From the NCBI GenBank assembly GCA_000149265.1, contig CH002554.1, forward strand, positions 21,890 to 85,889: a stretch of 64,000 nt of DNA, read 5' to 3'. This DNA comes from Ciona savignyi (lineage: Eukaryota > Chordata > Ascidiacea > Phlebobranchia > Cionidae). The position numbers were made by a program, and so were the translations under genes. This document shows, one piece after another, positions 24,813-35,361 of this stretch (position 1 is its first letter; the number at the start of each line of letters is the position of its first letter). The notes under the pieces were generated by a model that was given only the letters and a program-made list of their open reading frames with translations, was not told the DNA's origin and did not search any database.

Positions 24813-25280
24813 GGTAAGACATATCTGGGGGTGGTGGTCATATAGGGTTTTTTGTTGATTACCGGTGGTACTTTGGAGTGCTTTTATGATGATGTAATAA
24901 ATTCTGTAGGTGCACCAGACTGGTGTAAAACTAAAAATATGACGATAATTAACTCATGTAATGAAACAAATCACAAATTATAAAACATATAGGCTTCCAG
25001 GGCCTACCTGAAACACAACGATATCTTAAAAATTGCATAGACATGCTACATACTTGATAAGCCTAACCTACCAATACCAGTACAGGAAACCCTCACCCCC
25101 CTATCTACACCTTTGCAAATACATACAACACAGATTAGGTTTACAGGTACTGAGGTACAGATATTAGTAAATTGGGCAGAGCAGTACTGATATCTACACT
25201 TTTTATTGGGCCTGCTTAGGCTAGATAGCAAACTAAAAACCGCCAATTAAATCACTAAAAATGAAGAAAATCCTATATAT

Positions 25281-26415
25281 AACTAGAGAGTGTCAACCAC
25301 GTGTTTAACCATCACTATTTGTAAAACACATGTCGTATGCCATATATTCATGCTACAGGGTCCCTAACCACATTTTGTATTTTATACGCTGTGTATGTAG
25401 TTATTGTTTCTGCAAGCATAAACTCATGGGTCCCATAGTTATCAAACCAAACTTCTTCTCCATGTGTAGGTAAAAAGAACAATCGTGATAGGTTTACAAA
25501 GATTTCATCACAAATGTTTTAAATTAAAGCTTTTTTTAAGTGCTGTATTGAAATAAAGCTAAATTCCTAAAACAGTTCGATTTAGTTTTCATGGCTTCGG
25601 GGAATTCCCCATGGGCTTGGTAAATAAGTTTATGTTTTTACATATGTGGGTCATGTTAACTATCAATTCTTAAAGTTTTAATCCGATTTGACTAATCCTT
25701 GTTGGAGATGTCAGTGCAATGTGGCATGCCTGTCACAATCATGAGTCAGGAACATCTTTTCGTTTTTAAGGGAGTTACCCTAAGTAAATGTTTTCTTTCT
25801 TTTAAGTTACACAGGGTGGCTAACGATCTAGCATTCCACCAAATCTGACCAAAATTAGAGCAGCCGGTTAAACGCTATGTTCCGAAAAGCTATCACCCAC
25901 AATTTTGCTCCTGTGTATCTAGACCATGTTGTCTAACAAATGACAAAGCTTTATTACTATTTTATTATTTCTTCTGGTAGATGTCGGGGTGTCATGCCAT
26001 GCCTGTCACAATCATGATTTGAGAACAAAATCTTTTTTTTAGGGTATTTCCCTAGGTAAAATTTTTATTTCTTCTAAGTGTTAAATCAGTGCCTAATGCA
26101 CTTACATTCCACCAAATCTTATTCAAATTGGAGCAGCCTTTTAAGCGCTATGCCACAAAAATCTAAATTTTTCATAAAAAATACCGTTTTGGTTTTTAAC
26201 CTCCCAGGGGAATTCCCCTTGATTTATCACCCAAAATGTTGGTTTCTGCATATCTAGACCATCTTGTCTAACACATGGCTAAGTTTACGATTCCGGTATT
26301 CCTTCTGGTAGATGTCGGGGCGACATGCCATGCCTGTCAAACCTTTGACGAAAAAAAAAGAAATTAAAAACGGACAAAAACAATATGTGTCCCATTTTTC
26401 CAAATGGGACGCATA
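25281..26415 (+). mobile_element. AT-rich element, near-complete copy
   Basis: It starts ACTAGAGAGTGTCAACC and ends TTTCCAAATGGGACGCATAA, the same end marks as at 16477-17567. Inside are the GGGGAATTCCCC, TAGATGTCGGGG and CCGTTTTGGTTTTTAACC landmarks in the order of the 13.5-17.6 kb array. At about 1.1 kb it is the best single copy for defining the element. No coding capacity is visible. Confidence 0.65.
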
Positions 26416-26420
26416 AAAAC

Positions 26421-26898
26421 CAGGGTTGCCAGACGAAAAATTCGCCTTACGGCCAAACTGTTTTTCCTTAACGGCCAAAATTCGGCCAATTTGTATCAAG
26501 TTCAAAATAAACTATTTAATTTAGCCAATTGGGCTATTTATCTATTTATTTGTTCAAAAATTGTGAAATTTTAATTCCCTTCAGATTTGTCGAACCCATT
26601 TAAATACCATATAGGAATGCCTACCGTTATTATTTTATTTCAAAACGTCATAATCAGCTTTGTGAGTTAGGAAGGAGACAGTTGATTTTATTAATTGATG
26701 TCCATGTATATTTTTTCCTTTTTTTCTACTGTAGCGTAAAAATAATATGACGCTTCGGCCAAAAATTGGACACTATGCTTAAACGGCCGAATTCGGCCCG
26801 ATTTTTCCGCACGGCCAAACTATTTTTTGCGTCCGGGGCGATTTTGGTAAGGCCAAATTTCTAAAATTTGGCGTGAAAAGGGCCAAATGGCAACCCTG
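26421..26898. mobile_element. hAT-like MITE with CAGGGTTGCC termini
   Basis: The ends are CAGGGTTGCC and GGCAACCCTG, perfectly inverted over 10 bp. The flanks ATAAAAAC (26413-26420) and CTAAGAAC (26899-26906) agree at six of eight bases, as expected for an aged hAT target duplication. The inside is rich in GGCCAAA and TTTGGCC pieces and has no transposase. Confidence 0.65.
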
Positions 26899-27079
26899 CT
26901 AAGAACGTATTACTTTTTCATTCTTAAAGGTGCCTGTGAAGATTTAAAAAAAAATGATTTAAATTTACCAAAATAGTGAAAACTCAAAACATTCACAATA
27001 AACTTTCTAAACAAGGTTCAAGTTTTATTTCAAAGAAAATATGAGTCTGAAAAGCTTTATATACATTTCTCGTGTTACA

Positions 27080-27475
27080 TCAGTGAGACTTCTGCTGCTG
27101 CATTAGCGTCGATAGAGATTTTACATCTGGTCCATATTTTGTGACCTTAAGAGATATACACGAACTGCTGGCTTCATCATTCAGACGACTTCTGTTACAA
27201 GAATTGATGAAATTCATAGTTGAGAACAATGATTCACAAGAATATGTAGAAGAGAATATAGCAAGTAATGCTGTTGCAAAGGTTTTTAAACACGAAAAAC
27301 TTTCAGGAATGGCATTCCAAACCTGCACTAATTCGTTTTCTGCATTTCTCTCCTGTATTCCCCCTTCTAATCGCTTTCTTTCAATCCTTTCCAATTCCAC
27401 TCTTAAGTCAATAAACTTTTGCTTCCAGATTGAACTACTTTGAAATTCAATTAACTGAAGTTCAAATTTGTCCAT
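27080..27475 (-). pseudogene. hAT transposase C-terminal (dimerisation) domain remnant
   Basis: The 131-residue minus-strand frame has the hAT C-terminal signature. It runs from VWNAIPESFSCLKTFATALL through IFSSTYSCESLFSTMN to R-RLNDE and ends with a C-x(2)-L-K-V-T-x-Y-x-P-D pattern. This resembles ZBED5/FAM200-type transposases. The N-terminal BED finger and the catalytic core are missing. A hAT-like terminus, in the reverse of the 6114 copy, lies upstream of the frame at about 27556-27621, so the piece looks like an internally deleted element. The frame is intact, but an isolated dimerisation domain is unlikely to transpose anything. Confidence 0.72.
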
Positions 27476-27621
27476 GTCTATCTATGAAAACATTTGTAAA
27501 TTTAATTCTTCCATTTTTATATTTTCTGGATACCTCATGAAGTTTGCTGTCGTCTCAAGTTGCCAGAAATACGAGCTCGCGTGCCAAGTTCGGCACGCGT
27601 GCCAGGGGTTGCCCATGCCTG

Positions 27622-28800
27622 ATATAGATAATATAAATATCAAGTTTGGATTGGTAACGTATTAGTGCCTGCTTGCAGGAACATACGTTATAGACTTTGT
27701 ATAAGATATACCAAGGTTGATAAGGTAGCCAGGGAACCTTCTGCATACGGAGAAATATATCGGACACAGTGCTTTAAAAACGTTAAAAGTAGTGGTCGTT
27801 CACACGTGGTTGGCACTTTAGTTTATATGAGTGTTTTGCTGAGTAACAATAGTGGTGTTTTCTCAATGTTTGTTTGCTTGGCAAGATTTAGAGTGACAGC
27901 CCTTTTTGTGAGGTCAATTTATTTAATGTTATGCCGTTATTTTTAATGTCATCTCATCTTCTTTAGTGGCGTTGCTATGCTATAAATCTAATAATAGTCA
28001 TTATCTTACAATTAGTCATAATATTATCCAACACACAACGTTCTACTGCCTCCACATCATACATAATTACTGTCATTAATCATGACAATGACGTTTTAAC
28101 TTCCCCAGTGTAAAAAGCAACCAACGAATAATAAATAGGAGCTGTAGTTTGGTCTAGTTGAAAAACCTCAACCAAACAATTTTGTTCAGTATGTGAGTAA
28201 AATGGGGTATTTGACGACGCACTAACCCCCAAGCTAATATAGGTCGGAGAATTAATAATAAAACAAATTAATATAGACACCGATGCTATTTATAAGTTGA
28301 ACGTAACTTCCAGTGCTTCCTATCACCGGGTGTTTGTCAGTTATCAATCATCCGTTGAATACCTGCAAGCACCTTGCTTTTTGTCGTCAATTGTGTCATA
28401 AAACTGATTGTTCCTGTTTCCTGATTTAGTGCTCACTAGATTGAGTGGTTTACTATTATATCGTAGAGTTTTGCTATTTAAGGAAAGTGCGTTATGACTA
28501 GGACCTTATTTCGGACGCGTTTAGTTTTCCGTCACTAAAACTCGATACAGCTGATATAGTTTTTACAAAATTTAGTTTTAAACATTATAACCGCAGATTC
28601 GCTGTTGATGGAGTTACATTTTCAAGTCAGCATTTCTACTAAAGACGTCCTACGTTCAGTTAAGATCCGATTTAAATAAAGGCCTTTCACGAAAGAATAC
28701 GAAATCTCGGCTCTATCACAATGAATAAGAAAACCCAAGAGGTGGTACCACACGGACAATCGTCAGATAACCTTGTGCCGCTGTCGGGTTACCGAAGATT
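27622..28800. other. Stretch without a supported gene
   Basis: Only short frames lacking recognisable domains are found. A fragment of SINE family 1 on the minus strand (about 28735-28800) closes the stretch, just before a TATATATATAT run at 28813-28822 that could serve the lectin gene. Confidence 0.5.
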
Positions 28801-29025
28801 TTTCATTGTGTGTATATATATATGAATTATACGTTTAGTTTTAGTATAGCGAAAGAACCGCAATAAGTCATTAGGCTTTTCGGCCGGGCTAACTACTATA
28901 GCTCATTTTCATCGTTCGCCTATAGCCTTAACAGGCACAAACCTTCTTATTATGTTTTATAGCTTACACCTCGTGTGTAAATTAGGAAATTGTGTTTCTG
29001 CATTCAGCGGAAAACCAAATCAAAC

Positions 29026-29474
29026 ATGTTTCATCAAATAATCATGTTCTTCTTCGTTCTGTTGGTCGGCCTTCTGGGTTTACACATTTCTAAATCAGGT
29101 GAGATCTTTGATAAAAACATATTTTGTGATTTTTAACCTGGAAGTTTCCAGAGCCGACTTCGTCAAAAGGGAGCTACGATCTCCATACTGGGTCAAATAA
29201 TGCGCGCAAAATGGCATTTATTCCTTACAAAATGTGCTTGAATTCTGCACCCTTTTTCGTTAACGCAACAGTCCGACTCCAAGACCCATCGGTGGCACAG
29301 CGATTCAAAGCGACAGTAATTGAAATCGACATTCATGGCTTTTCGGTTGAGCTGGAGCGAATTGATCAGTCGGCAGGTTGGGAGCGAAACTCGTTGTGGA
29401 CTGGATCTTTTACTCAGGTTGGCACAGTTTGTTTTGAACGGATACGATGTAGTTATATCAGAATAAATATATAG
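29026..29474 (+). CDS. Small secreted H-type-lectin-like protein (short gene model)
   Basis: Exon 29026-29098 encodes a signal peptide (MFHQIIMFFFVLLVGLLGLH) and ends in phase 1. A 53-bp intron (GTGAG to TTTCCAG) leads to exon 29152-29474, giving 131 residues. The second exon has the look of an H-type lectin domain, in order GSYDLH, FFVNATVRLQD, RFKATVIEID, HGFSVELERID and GW. Three Cys are present after the signal. What is seen: signal, frame continuity through a typical Ciona-size intron, and the domain pattern. What is inferred: sugar binding and a defence or adhesion role. AATAAA at 29462-29467 overlaps the coding end. The same signal exon can also splice in phase to the C-type-lectin exon at 30641, so the two models compete. 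Confidence 0.55.
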
Positions 29475-32400
29475 CACTGTGTGTTTAATACAAATCGGGT
29501 TTCGCTTTAATATTGGTTTAACTTACTTCTTCACGGGATGTATTTCCTTGATCATGTTCACAATCGGCTAACCAGCTAGGAATGAACATGTGACCGAATG
29601 GTTAGCGCGACCAATTCAAATATGGAATTCAATATTAAAAAACACCTCAATAACAAGCTTATGCGTTCTCTTAGCTTCGCCGGATACCAAAAAATGTATA
29701 AACTAGCAGCTGGTTTCGATTCTGGCATCCTTTCAGCCAAAATACGTTAGAGTTTGTCAAAAGACGAACGTTTTAACTTTCACATGGAAACAACCATTAT
29801 TCACGGAACGATAAATCCAAGTTGCAGTTTGGTCTAGGTGACAACGATCCTGCCTGCTGTTTAAGTTTAAGTTAATCCACTGGGTTTAGGCTACGAGAAG
29901 CATTGTCAAAACCAGCTGTTATTCTTAATCCGGCAACTTTTTGCTGCTAGATGACGCACTAACCAACCGAGCTAAGTCCGACCGGTTGGTCTAACGGTTA
30001 AGTGCGTCGCCTTTCAATCGAAAGGTTGCAGGTGCGAAACTGGTCGCTAGCTAATCGGTTGTGTTTTTGGGCAAGTCACTTAACGGACTTGCCTAAACCC
30101 AGCGTATTAATGGGGTCTACCAAATTGAAGGAACGTGTGAATCATATACAACACACTGCAATAGCTCCGGTAACTCAACGATGGACGCGAGGTGATCTGA
30201 CGATTGTCCGTGTGATAACCCCTTGGTTTTCCCATTCACGGGGATAAACACGAATATCCCATCCTAATCGGCTGGATACCAATGTGGGAAGTGCGTACGG
30301 TCGTGTGGCCGAATGGTTATCGCGACCGATACATATACCGACTACTATACAAAAACGGTCATAGTGACGAGGCCATCACGGGTTCGAAACTTAGCTCGGT
30401 AAAACAAAATTAAAACACAAAAAATGTGGGAAGGTCGGATTATCGTTACCCTAAATTGTAACTTAGCGATGGGCCTATCATGGGGTCGAATCTTAGCAAG
30501 AAAAAAAACGAAACTGGTATATATGGGGACCGTTTTCCACCATTTTGTGCATTATACCTTTTTCGTGTATTTTTTGTTTTGCTTTTTTAACTTTGAATTT
30601 TCCCACACACCAAATATTTTACTCGGCACCATCTTTTCAGGTGGTGATGGCATCGTTGGGTATAAGATATACATATGGATGGCTGAGTCAGACGTGTACA
30701 ATACTAGAACTCAAGCTAAAAACTTCTGCAAAGGCTTTAACGCCACTCTGGTTGATATTGTTGACAAGAACATGTTTGACGCAGTCGTGAAATACGTCAG
30801 GTCCAAATTGAACGGTGGAACATGGTCAACCATCTGGCTCGCAATGAACTACGACCCCACGGTTCGTAGAAGCTTTTCATATATTATACGTTTTATATGT
30901 TATTACGTATGAAAGATACACCATTGAGTATTTATATTTGCATTCAAAACACGAATATTTCTATTTAAACATAAATTAATTAACTCTTTCCGTCCCAACT
31001 CGCCATATATGGCGAGTTCGTGGGAAAACATGGTATCCCGCCTGTACATAAATGGATGCAAATCTAAAAAACGATTTCTCCGCAATGCGTAATGGTAGAG
31101 ACCTCAGCTATGGCTCATTCGATCAAGAAAACCCTATATTTTATAATTTTCGTGGAGAAATATTAAAAATGCGAGGAGTGATTGCCTTTCTTTTTCAAGG
31201 CTTCGCCTCTTATTTCTATCGATTTTACACGAATTTACAAGTGACTAACTCAGCCAATAGGAGTCGCGTTAACTTGCGGAGAAGCTCTTTTTGTCAAGCA
31301 AGTCTTTCTTTACATTCTCTGTAAATTTCGTGCCGTTGAGAAAAAAAGGAGAGCGTTGGTGACGTTTTCGCAGCAGGCGTTTATGCTTCGTGTTCACCAA
31401 AGCATGAATCCAGCTGGGCCTGCTGAGCGCACGATAAAGAAAAAGACGGCGAGACTAGCTAGTTCGGTGTGCCCTGCTTTGAAGAATATTGGATATAGTA
31501 TTTGTGTTTGTTTGCTTTTGTATGCCCTTTTTACACTTCCTTCACTGTTCTTATTTATACTTTTTACTATTTTAGTTCTACAAAACTAAAAACTTCAATG
31601 CGTTTTGGTTCAATTTTTCATAATATAGTTAGAATAAAGGACAATTTCAATTAGGAATAGTAAAAAAACTACTGAAGATACAAATACAGTTCAAATTTTC
31701 CTGAGTACAAAAACTATTAGACAATCTACATTCCAATTTTCATATCATTTGGGCATACCAATAATTAGTGGAGTATTTCGTTTGTCAGTGCACCTCAAAA
31801 TTTTCAAAGTCGAGCAGAATTTTCTTTACATAAAAAGTGGTGTTCACTAAAGTTTACATAATATATTCTTTATTGGAGGTAGATTCTAGGTGTGCGGTTT
31901 GTTTAAAAGAGGGATAAATTATCTTTCCAACCATACTAAATATTAAATCATAGCATAAATTTGAGAAAAACTGTGCTAATTTGAAAATGACCAAAAATTG
32001 TAAAAAACACTGCGGGACAGCATGTTTAAATTAATGCATTTGGCCGGGAGTGAAAGAGTTAATGCCATATTTAGGGAAATATTACTTATTACAGTGTCTG
32101 CTGCACACATTCATGTCTGCTGTTAAACACACTTAAGTACTGGGTTAGGGTAAGTACTGGGTTTAAGATTAGTGTCTAGGGCGGAGTTAAATTAATTTTC
32201 ATAGATTAAGCGAGCAGTTTCCCTCTTTCTTACTTTTAAGTGTTGCCCCCACCATTCCAAAGAACAGTTGATTTTATATCAGACCTTAAAGACATGATCA
32301 TGCTTTGCAATATGCCTTTCATATTTTTTATCGATGGTGTAGTCAGTTATATAACGTCATATCCGTAGTCAATACTCTGAGTGTTCTGATGACGTCATTA

Positions 32401-32638
32401 AGGTAACTTTATTTTTTAGAATAATGTAATGTCTACAAGCAACGGTGAAGCATCCTTCAATTTCAATGGGTATTGGGGTTCCGGTGGTTATCCGATGACT
32501 AACCCAACCTACACTGAGATAGTGATGACGGCTTATCGGGATGCAAGCGGCGGATGGGTGATAAGGATTGGGAATCAACCTCCCGACCCAACAAATCCCA
32601 CCAATCTCCACTTGTGCGCAATGCCATCGTATGCTTGA
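29026..32638 (+). CDS. Secreted C-type-lectin-like protein (long gene model)
   Basis: Exons 29026-29098, 30641-30861 and 32420-32638 give 170 residues and agree in phase (1, then 0). After the signal exon comes a C-type-lectin-like domain: GYKIYIW, then TRTQAKNFCKGFNATLVDIV, then WSTIWLAMNY. The last exon has FNFNGYWGSGGYP, WVIRIGN and LHLCAMPS before the stop. Only the outer Cys pair (in KNFC and LHLC) is present. The inner disulfide and the EPN/QPD/WND calcium-binding motifs of sugar-binding C-type lectins are not seen, so the ligand may not be a sugar. Intron 2 carries a 1.1-kb MITE. Intron 1 contains the H-type-lectin-like exon and two SINEs. An own first exon nearer to 30641 cannot be excluded. 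Confidence 0.65.
29979..30268 (+). mobile_element. tRNA-derived SINE (family 1)
   Basis: Full-length copy with A-box-like TTGGTCTAACGGTTAAG and B-box-like GGTTGCAGGTGCGAAAC, ending in a TATCCCATCCTA tail. It lies in intron 1 of the C-type-lectin model. Confidence 0.8.
30296..30405 (+). mobile_element. tRNA-derived SINE (family 2)
   Basis: The tRNA-like head GTGTGGCCGAATGGTTATC and the B-box-like GGGTTCGAAACTTAGC are both present. It is the clearest copy of the second SINE family in the window. Confidence 0.6.
30984..32058. mobile_element. MITE with TTAA target site (piggyBac-like)
   Basis: Terminal repeats CTCTTTCCGTCCC and GGGAGTGAAAGAG are imperfectly inverted. TTAA stands on both sides (30980-30983 and 32059-32062), the piggyBac target. 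A 22-bp perfect palindrome (30997-31018) lies just inside the left end. Inner frames, such as the hydrophobic one at 31356-31589, show no transposase. The element sits in intron 2 of the C-type-lectin gene. Confidence 0.7.
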
Positions 32639-32917
32639 ACGGCTGTGAGACAGATTTTTGGTATCAGGCTAAGTTTCGAACCCATTGTGTTGCCGCCGTT
32701 GTTTGTATTTAATTTGGGATTTGTATCCGTCGCTTTAACTATTCGGCCACATTACTGTACTGTGTGATTGTAAATACGACCAGTCCATAAATCACTTTTT
32801 TTTAAATGAGCTAAAGATATATAACATTAATATAACGTTATTCCACGATTCGCTGACATTTGTAATAACGTGACGTAGATTTACGTTTTGCAGCTAAAAA
32901 CTTTTTATTGTTGCACA

Positions 32918-32923
32918 AATAAA
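32918..32923 (+). terminator. Polyadenylation signal of the C-type-lectin gene
   Basis: AATAAA, 280 bp after the stop, is the first AATAAA I find downstream of the gene. Confidence 0.45.
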
Positions 32924-32985
32924 TCTCGAATGGTATGTTTTTGGTATTTTATAACATCGTTATTTTACATTGATTTAGTAAAGTT

Positions 32986-33625
32986 TTCCATAGTTAGCAA
33001 AAACTTATTCAATAGTTAGCAAAAACTTAAGTTTCAATAGTTAGCAAAAACATAAGTTTCAATAGTTAGCAAAAACTTAAGTTTCAATAGTTAGCAAAAA
33101 CATAAGTTTCAATAGTTAGCAAAAACTTAAGTTTCAATAGTTAGCAAAAACGTAAGGTTCAATAGTTAGCAAAAACTTAAGTTTCAATAGTTGGCAAAAA
33201 CTTAAGTTTCAATAGTTAGCAAAAACTTAAGTTTCAATAGTTAGCAAAAACTTAAGTTTCCATAGTTGGCAAAAACTTAAGTTTCCATAGTTAGCAAAAA
33301 CTTAAGTTTCAATAGTTAGCAAAAACTTAAGTTACAATAGTTAGCAAAAACTTAAGTTTCCATAGTTAGCAAAAACTTAAGTTTCAATAGTTGGCAAAAA
33401 CTTAAGTTTCAATAGTTAGCAAAAACTTAAGTTTCAATAGTTAGCAAAAACTTAAGTTTCAATAGTTGGCAAAAACTTAAGTTTCAATAGTTAGCAAAAA
33501 CTTAAGTTTCAATAGTTAGCAAAAACTTAAGTTTCCATAGTTGGCAAAAACTTAAGTTTCCATGGTTAGCAAAAACTTAAGTTTCTATGGTTAGCAAAAA
33601 CTTAAGTTTCAATAGTTAGCAATCG
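32986..33625. repeat. 25-bp minisatellite, about 25 copies
   Basis: The unit AATAGTTAGCAAAAACTTAA plus GTTTC repeats with an exact 25-bp period. Variation is limited to single bases (TTGGC for TTAGC, CATAG for AATAG, CATAAG for CTTAAG). It lies just after the poly(A) signal of the lectin gene. Confidence 0.95.
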
Positions 33626-33991
33626 TTCTGAAAAATTAAGGAACCTCCACGTAATTTACCGAGACAATTTGTGACCATTAAAAACAGTGTTCGCACAAGG
33701 TAAAGTTAGAATAAAGAAAGAGAAATGCATGTTTGCACAAGGTAAACATAAAGTGGTCACAAGCTGCTGGTGTGGAAGGAACTTGGCGGACATCGTCTAA
33801 AACTAGTGAACTGTTGGATTTTTATAAAACTAAAAGAACGTACCAGTCATATATAGAAGCTGCAACAATATACCGATATATATAATGCCTATCACGATTA
33901 TCTTACCATTTACGCATTATTTTATCAAGGGAAACTTAGTCACACTTGCCTAAAATGAGTTTTGGTTGATTGTAAAAATATCGATTAAATA

Positions 33992-34151
33992 CCAGGAATG
34001 GGTAACTTCTCTACGAATGTGGGAAAATGAAGTCCTTGGTGGGCCTGATTATTACATGAATAGTATTTAATAACTTGATTACAGGGTATGCTTAGATACA
34101 GTCTGCGTGCGGTCAAAATCCCTTCACTGGCCGTATGTTGCCCATGCCCGG
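33992..34151. mobile_element. Short hAT MITE relic
   Basis: It starts CAGGAATGGGTAACTTCTC and ends CGTATGTTGCCCATGCCCG, an internally shortened relative of the element at 18568-19211. The flanking duplication is degraded. Confidence 0.6.
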
Positions 34152-34265
34152 TTTAGACAATCACACACGTATATTGTTATGCCAAACATGCATAGCAAAC
34201 ATTTGTTATTGTCATGTAATGATATAAATTAAAGCCATATCTGTACGCCTGCCTTTAATGATTAT

Positions 34266-34741
34266 TGTAAGATTTATCGTCGCAATTATTGTTTATATTA
34301 TGTCGATGTCACTAGGGAATAAGATCGGTATTGTATTCCCCTTTTTTCCCACAATTTCACCGAACTATAAAACGCTTGTTTTTTACCGCATGAGCATTAT
34401 CGTGAGGTAATCGGTCTTTTGGTAGTATGTTTTGGAATTAACGGTTAGAAAGAAGATGTGTATGACGTGCTTTGGCTCCTGTTCAGCCACAATTTGGTAA
34501 ATATTGGTTTTATTTCTCAAACTAGTAATTTTTGTGATAATTAAATTGTACATATATTTTTCCTTAGAAAACCGTCATTTCAAGACCTTTCGTTCCGCCA
34601 TCATTCAAATTCGAATAAATTCACCAGTTTTGGACAATGACGCGTTATTTCAAACTCTGAATAAAGGACGCCGTCTATAAGCATACTGCAACCTCTCACT
34701 AAGACAGGTGTTAGGAGCCAGCACCTTGTCGGGAAGTTACA
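34266..34741 (+). repeat. 5' LTR of the BEL/Pao element
   Basis: 476 bp, from TGTAAGATTTATCG to GGGAAGTTACA. It differs from the 3' LTR by one base in a T run and one substitution (GTGTATGACG against GTGTACGACG). Confidence 0.93.
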
Positions 34742-34786
34742 TCGTTTTCAAATTCCTTGAACTACCGTCGTCATTCCCGTCTCGTC

Positions 34787-35323
34787 GTCGTTCTCGTCCC
34801 GTCGCCGATTCCCGTTGCCGATTCCCGTTGCCGATCCGTCGTCGTTGCCGATTCCCGTTGCCGATCCGTCGTCGTTGCCGATTCCCGTTGCCGATTCCCG
34901 TTGACGATTCCCGTTGCCGATTCCTGTTGACGATTCCCGTTGCCGATTTCCGTTGACGATTCCCGTTGCCGATTCCCGTTGCCGATTCCCGTTGACGATT
35001 CCCGTTGACGATTCCCGTTGACGATTCCCGTTGCCGATTCCCGTTGACGATTCCCGGCGCCGATTCCCGTTGCCGATTCCCGTTGCCGATTCCCGTTGCC
35101 GATTCCCGTTGCCGATTCCCGTTGCCGATTCCCGTCGCCGATTCCCGTTGCCGATTCCAGTCGCCGATTCCCGTCGCCGATTCCCGTTGACGATTCCCGT
35201 TGACGATTCCCGTTGACGATCCCCGTTGCCGATTCCCGTTGCCGATTCCCGTTGACGATTCCCGTCGTCGATTTCCGTTGCCGATCCCCGTTGCCGATTC
35301 CCGTCGCCGATTCCCGTTGCCGA
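34787..35323 (+). repeat. 12-bp satellite in the BEL leader
   Basis: About 45 units of GATTCCCGTTGC, or with GAC or CGCC variants, follow the 5' LTR. Because 12 is a multiple of 3, both strands stay open, giving a false 218-residue frame on the minus strand and a false N-terminal extension to the gag frame. Confidence 0.93.
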
Positions 35324-35361
35324 ACGTTTTCAATTCCGTTTTTGCTGTGATAAGCCGCAAA

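Noticed and set aside
30424-30640. Upstream extension of the C-type-lectin exon with a Phe-rich segment resembling a signal peptide
   Set aside because: It crosses a good acceptor (TTTTCAG at 30640), starts in SINE-derived DNA, and a better signal exon in matching phase exists at 29026. It is kept only as a remote alternative.
31356-31589. 77-residue frame with hydrophobic C terminus
   Set aside because: It lies inside the TTAA-flanked MITE, has no splice or promoter support and no recognised domain.
32986-33625. Regular 25-bp repeats considered as a CRISPR array
   Set aside because: Units are head to tail without unique spacers, and the DNA is from an animal nucleus; it is a minisatellite.
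35200-35361. N-terminal extension of the BEL gag frame
   Set aside because: It is satellite sequence; the Met at 35362 begins the non-repetitive gag-like part.
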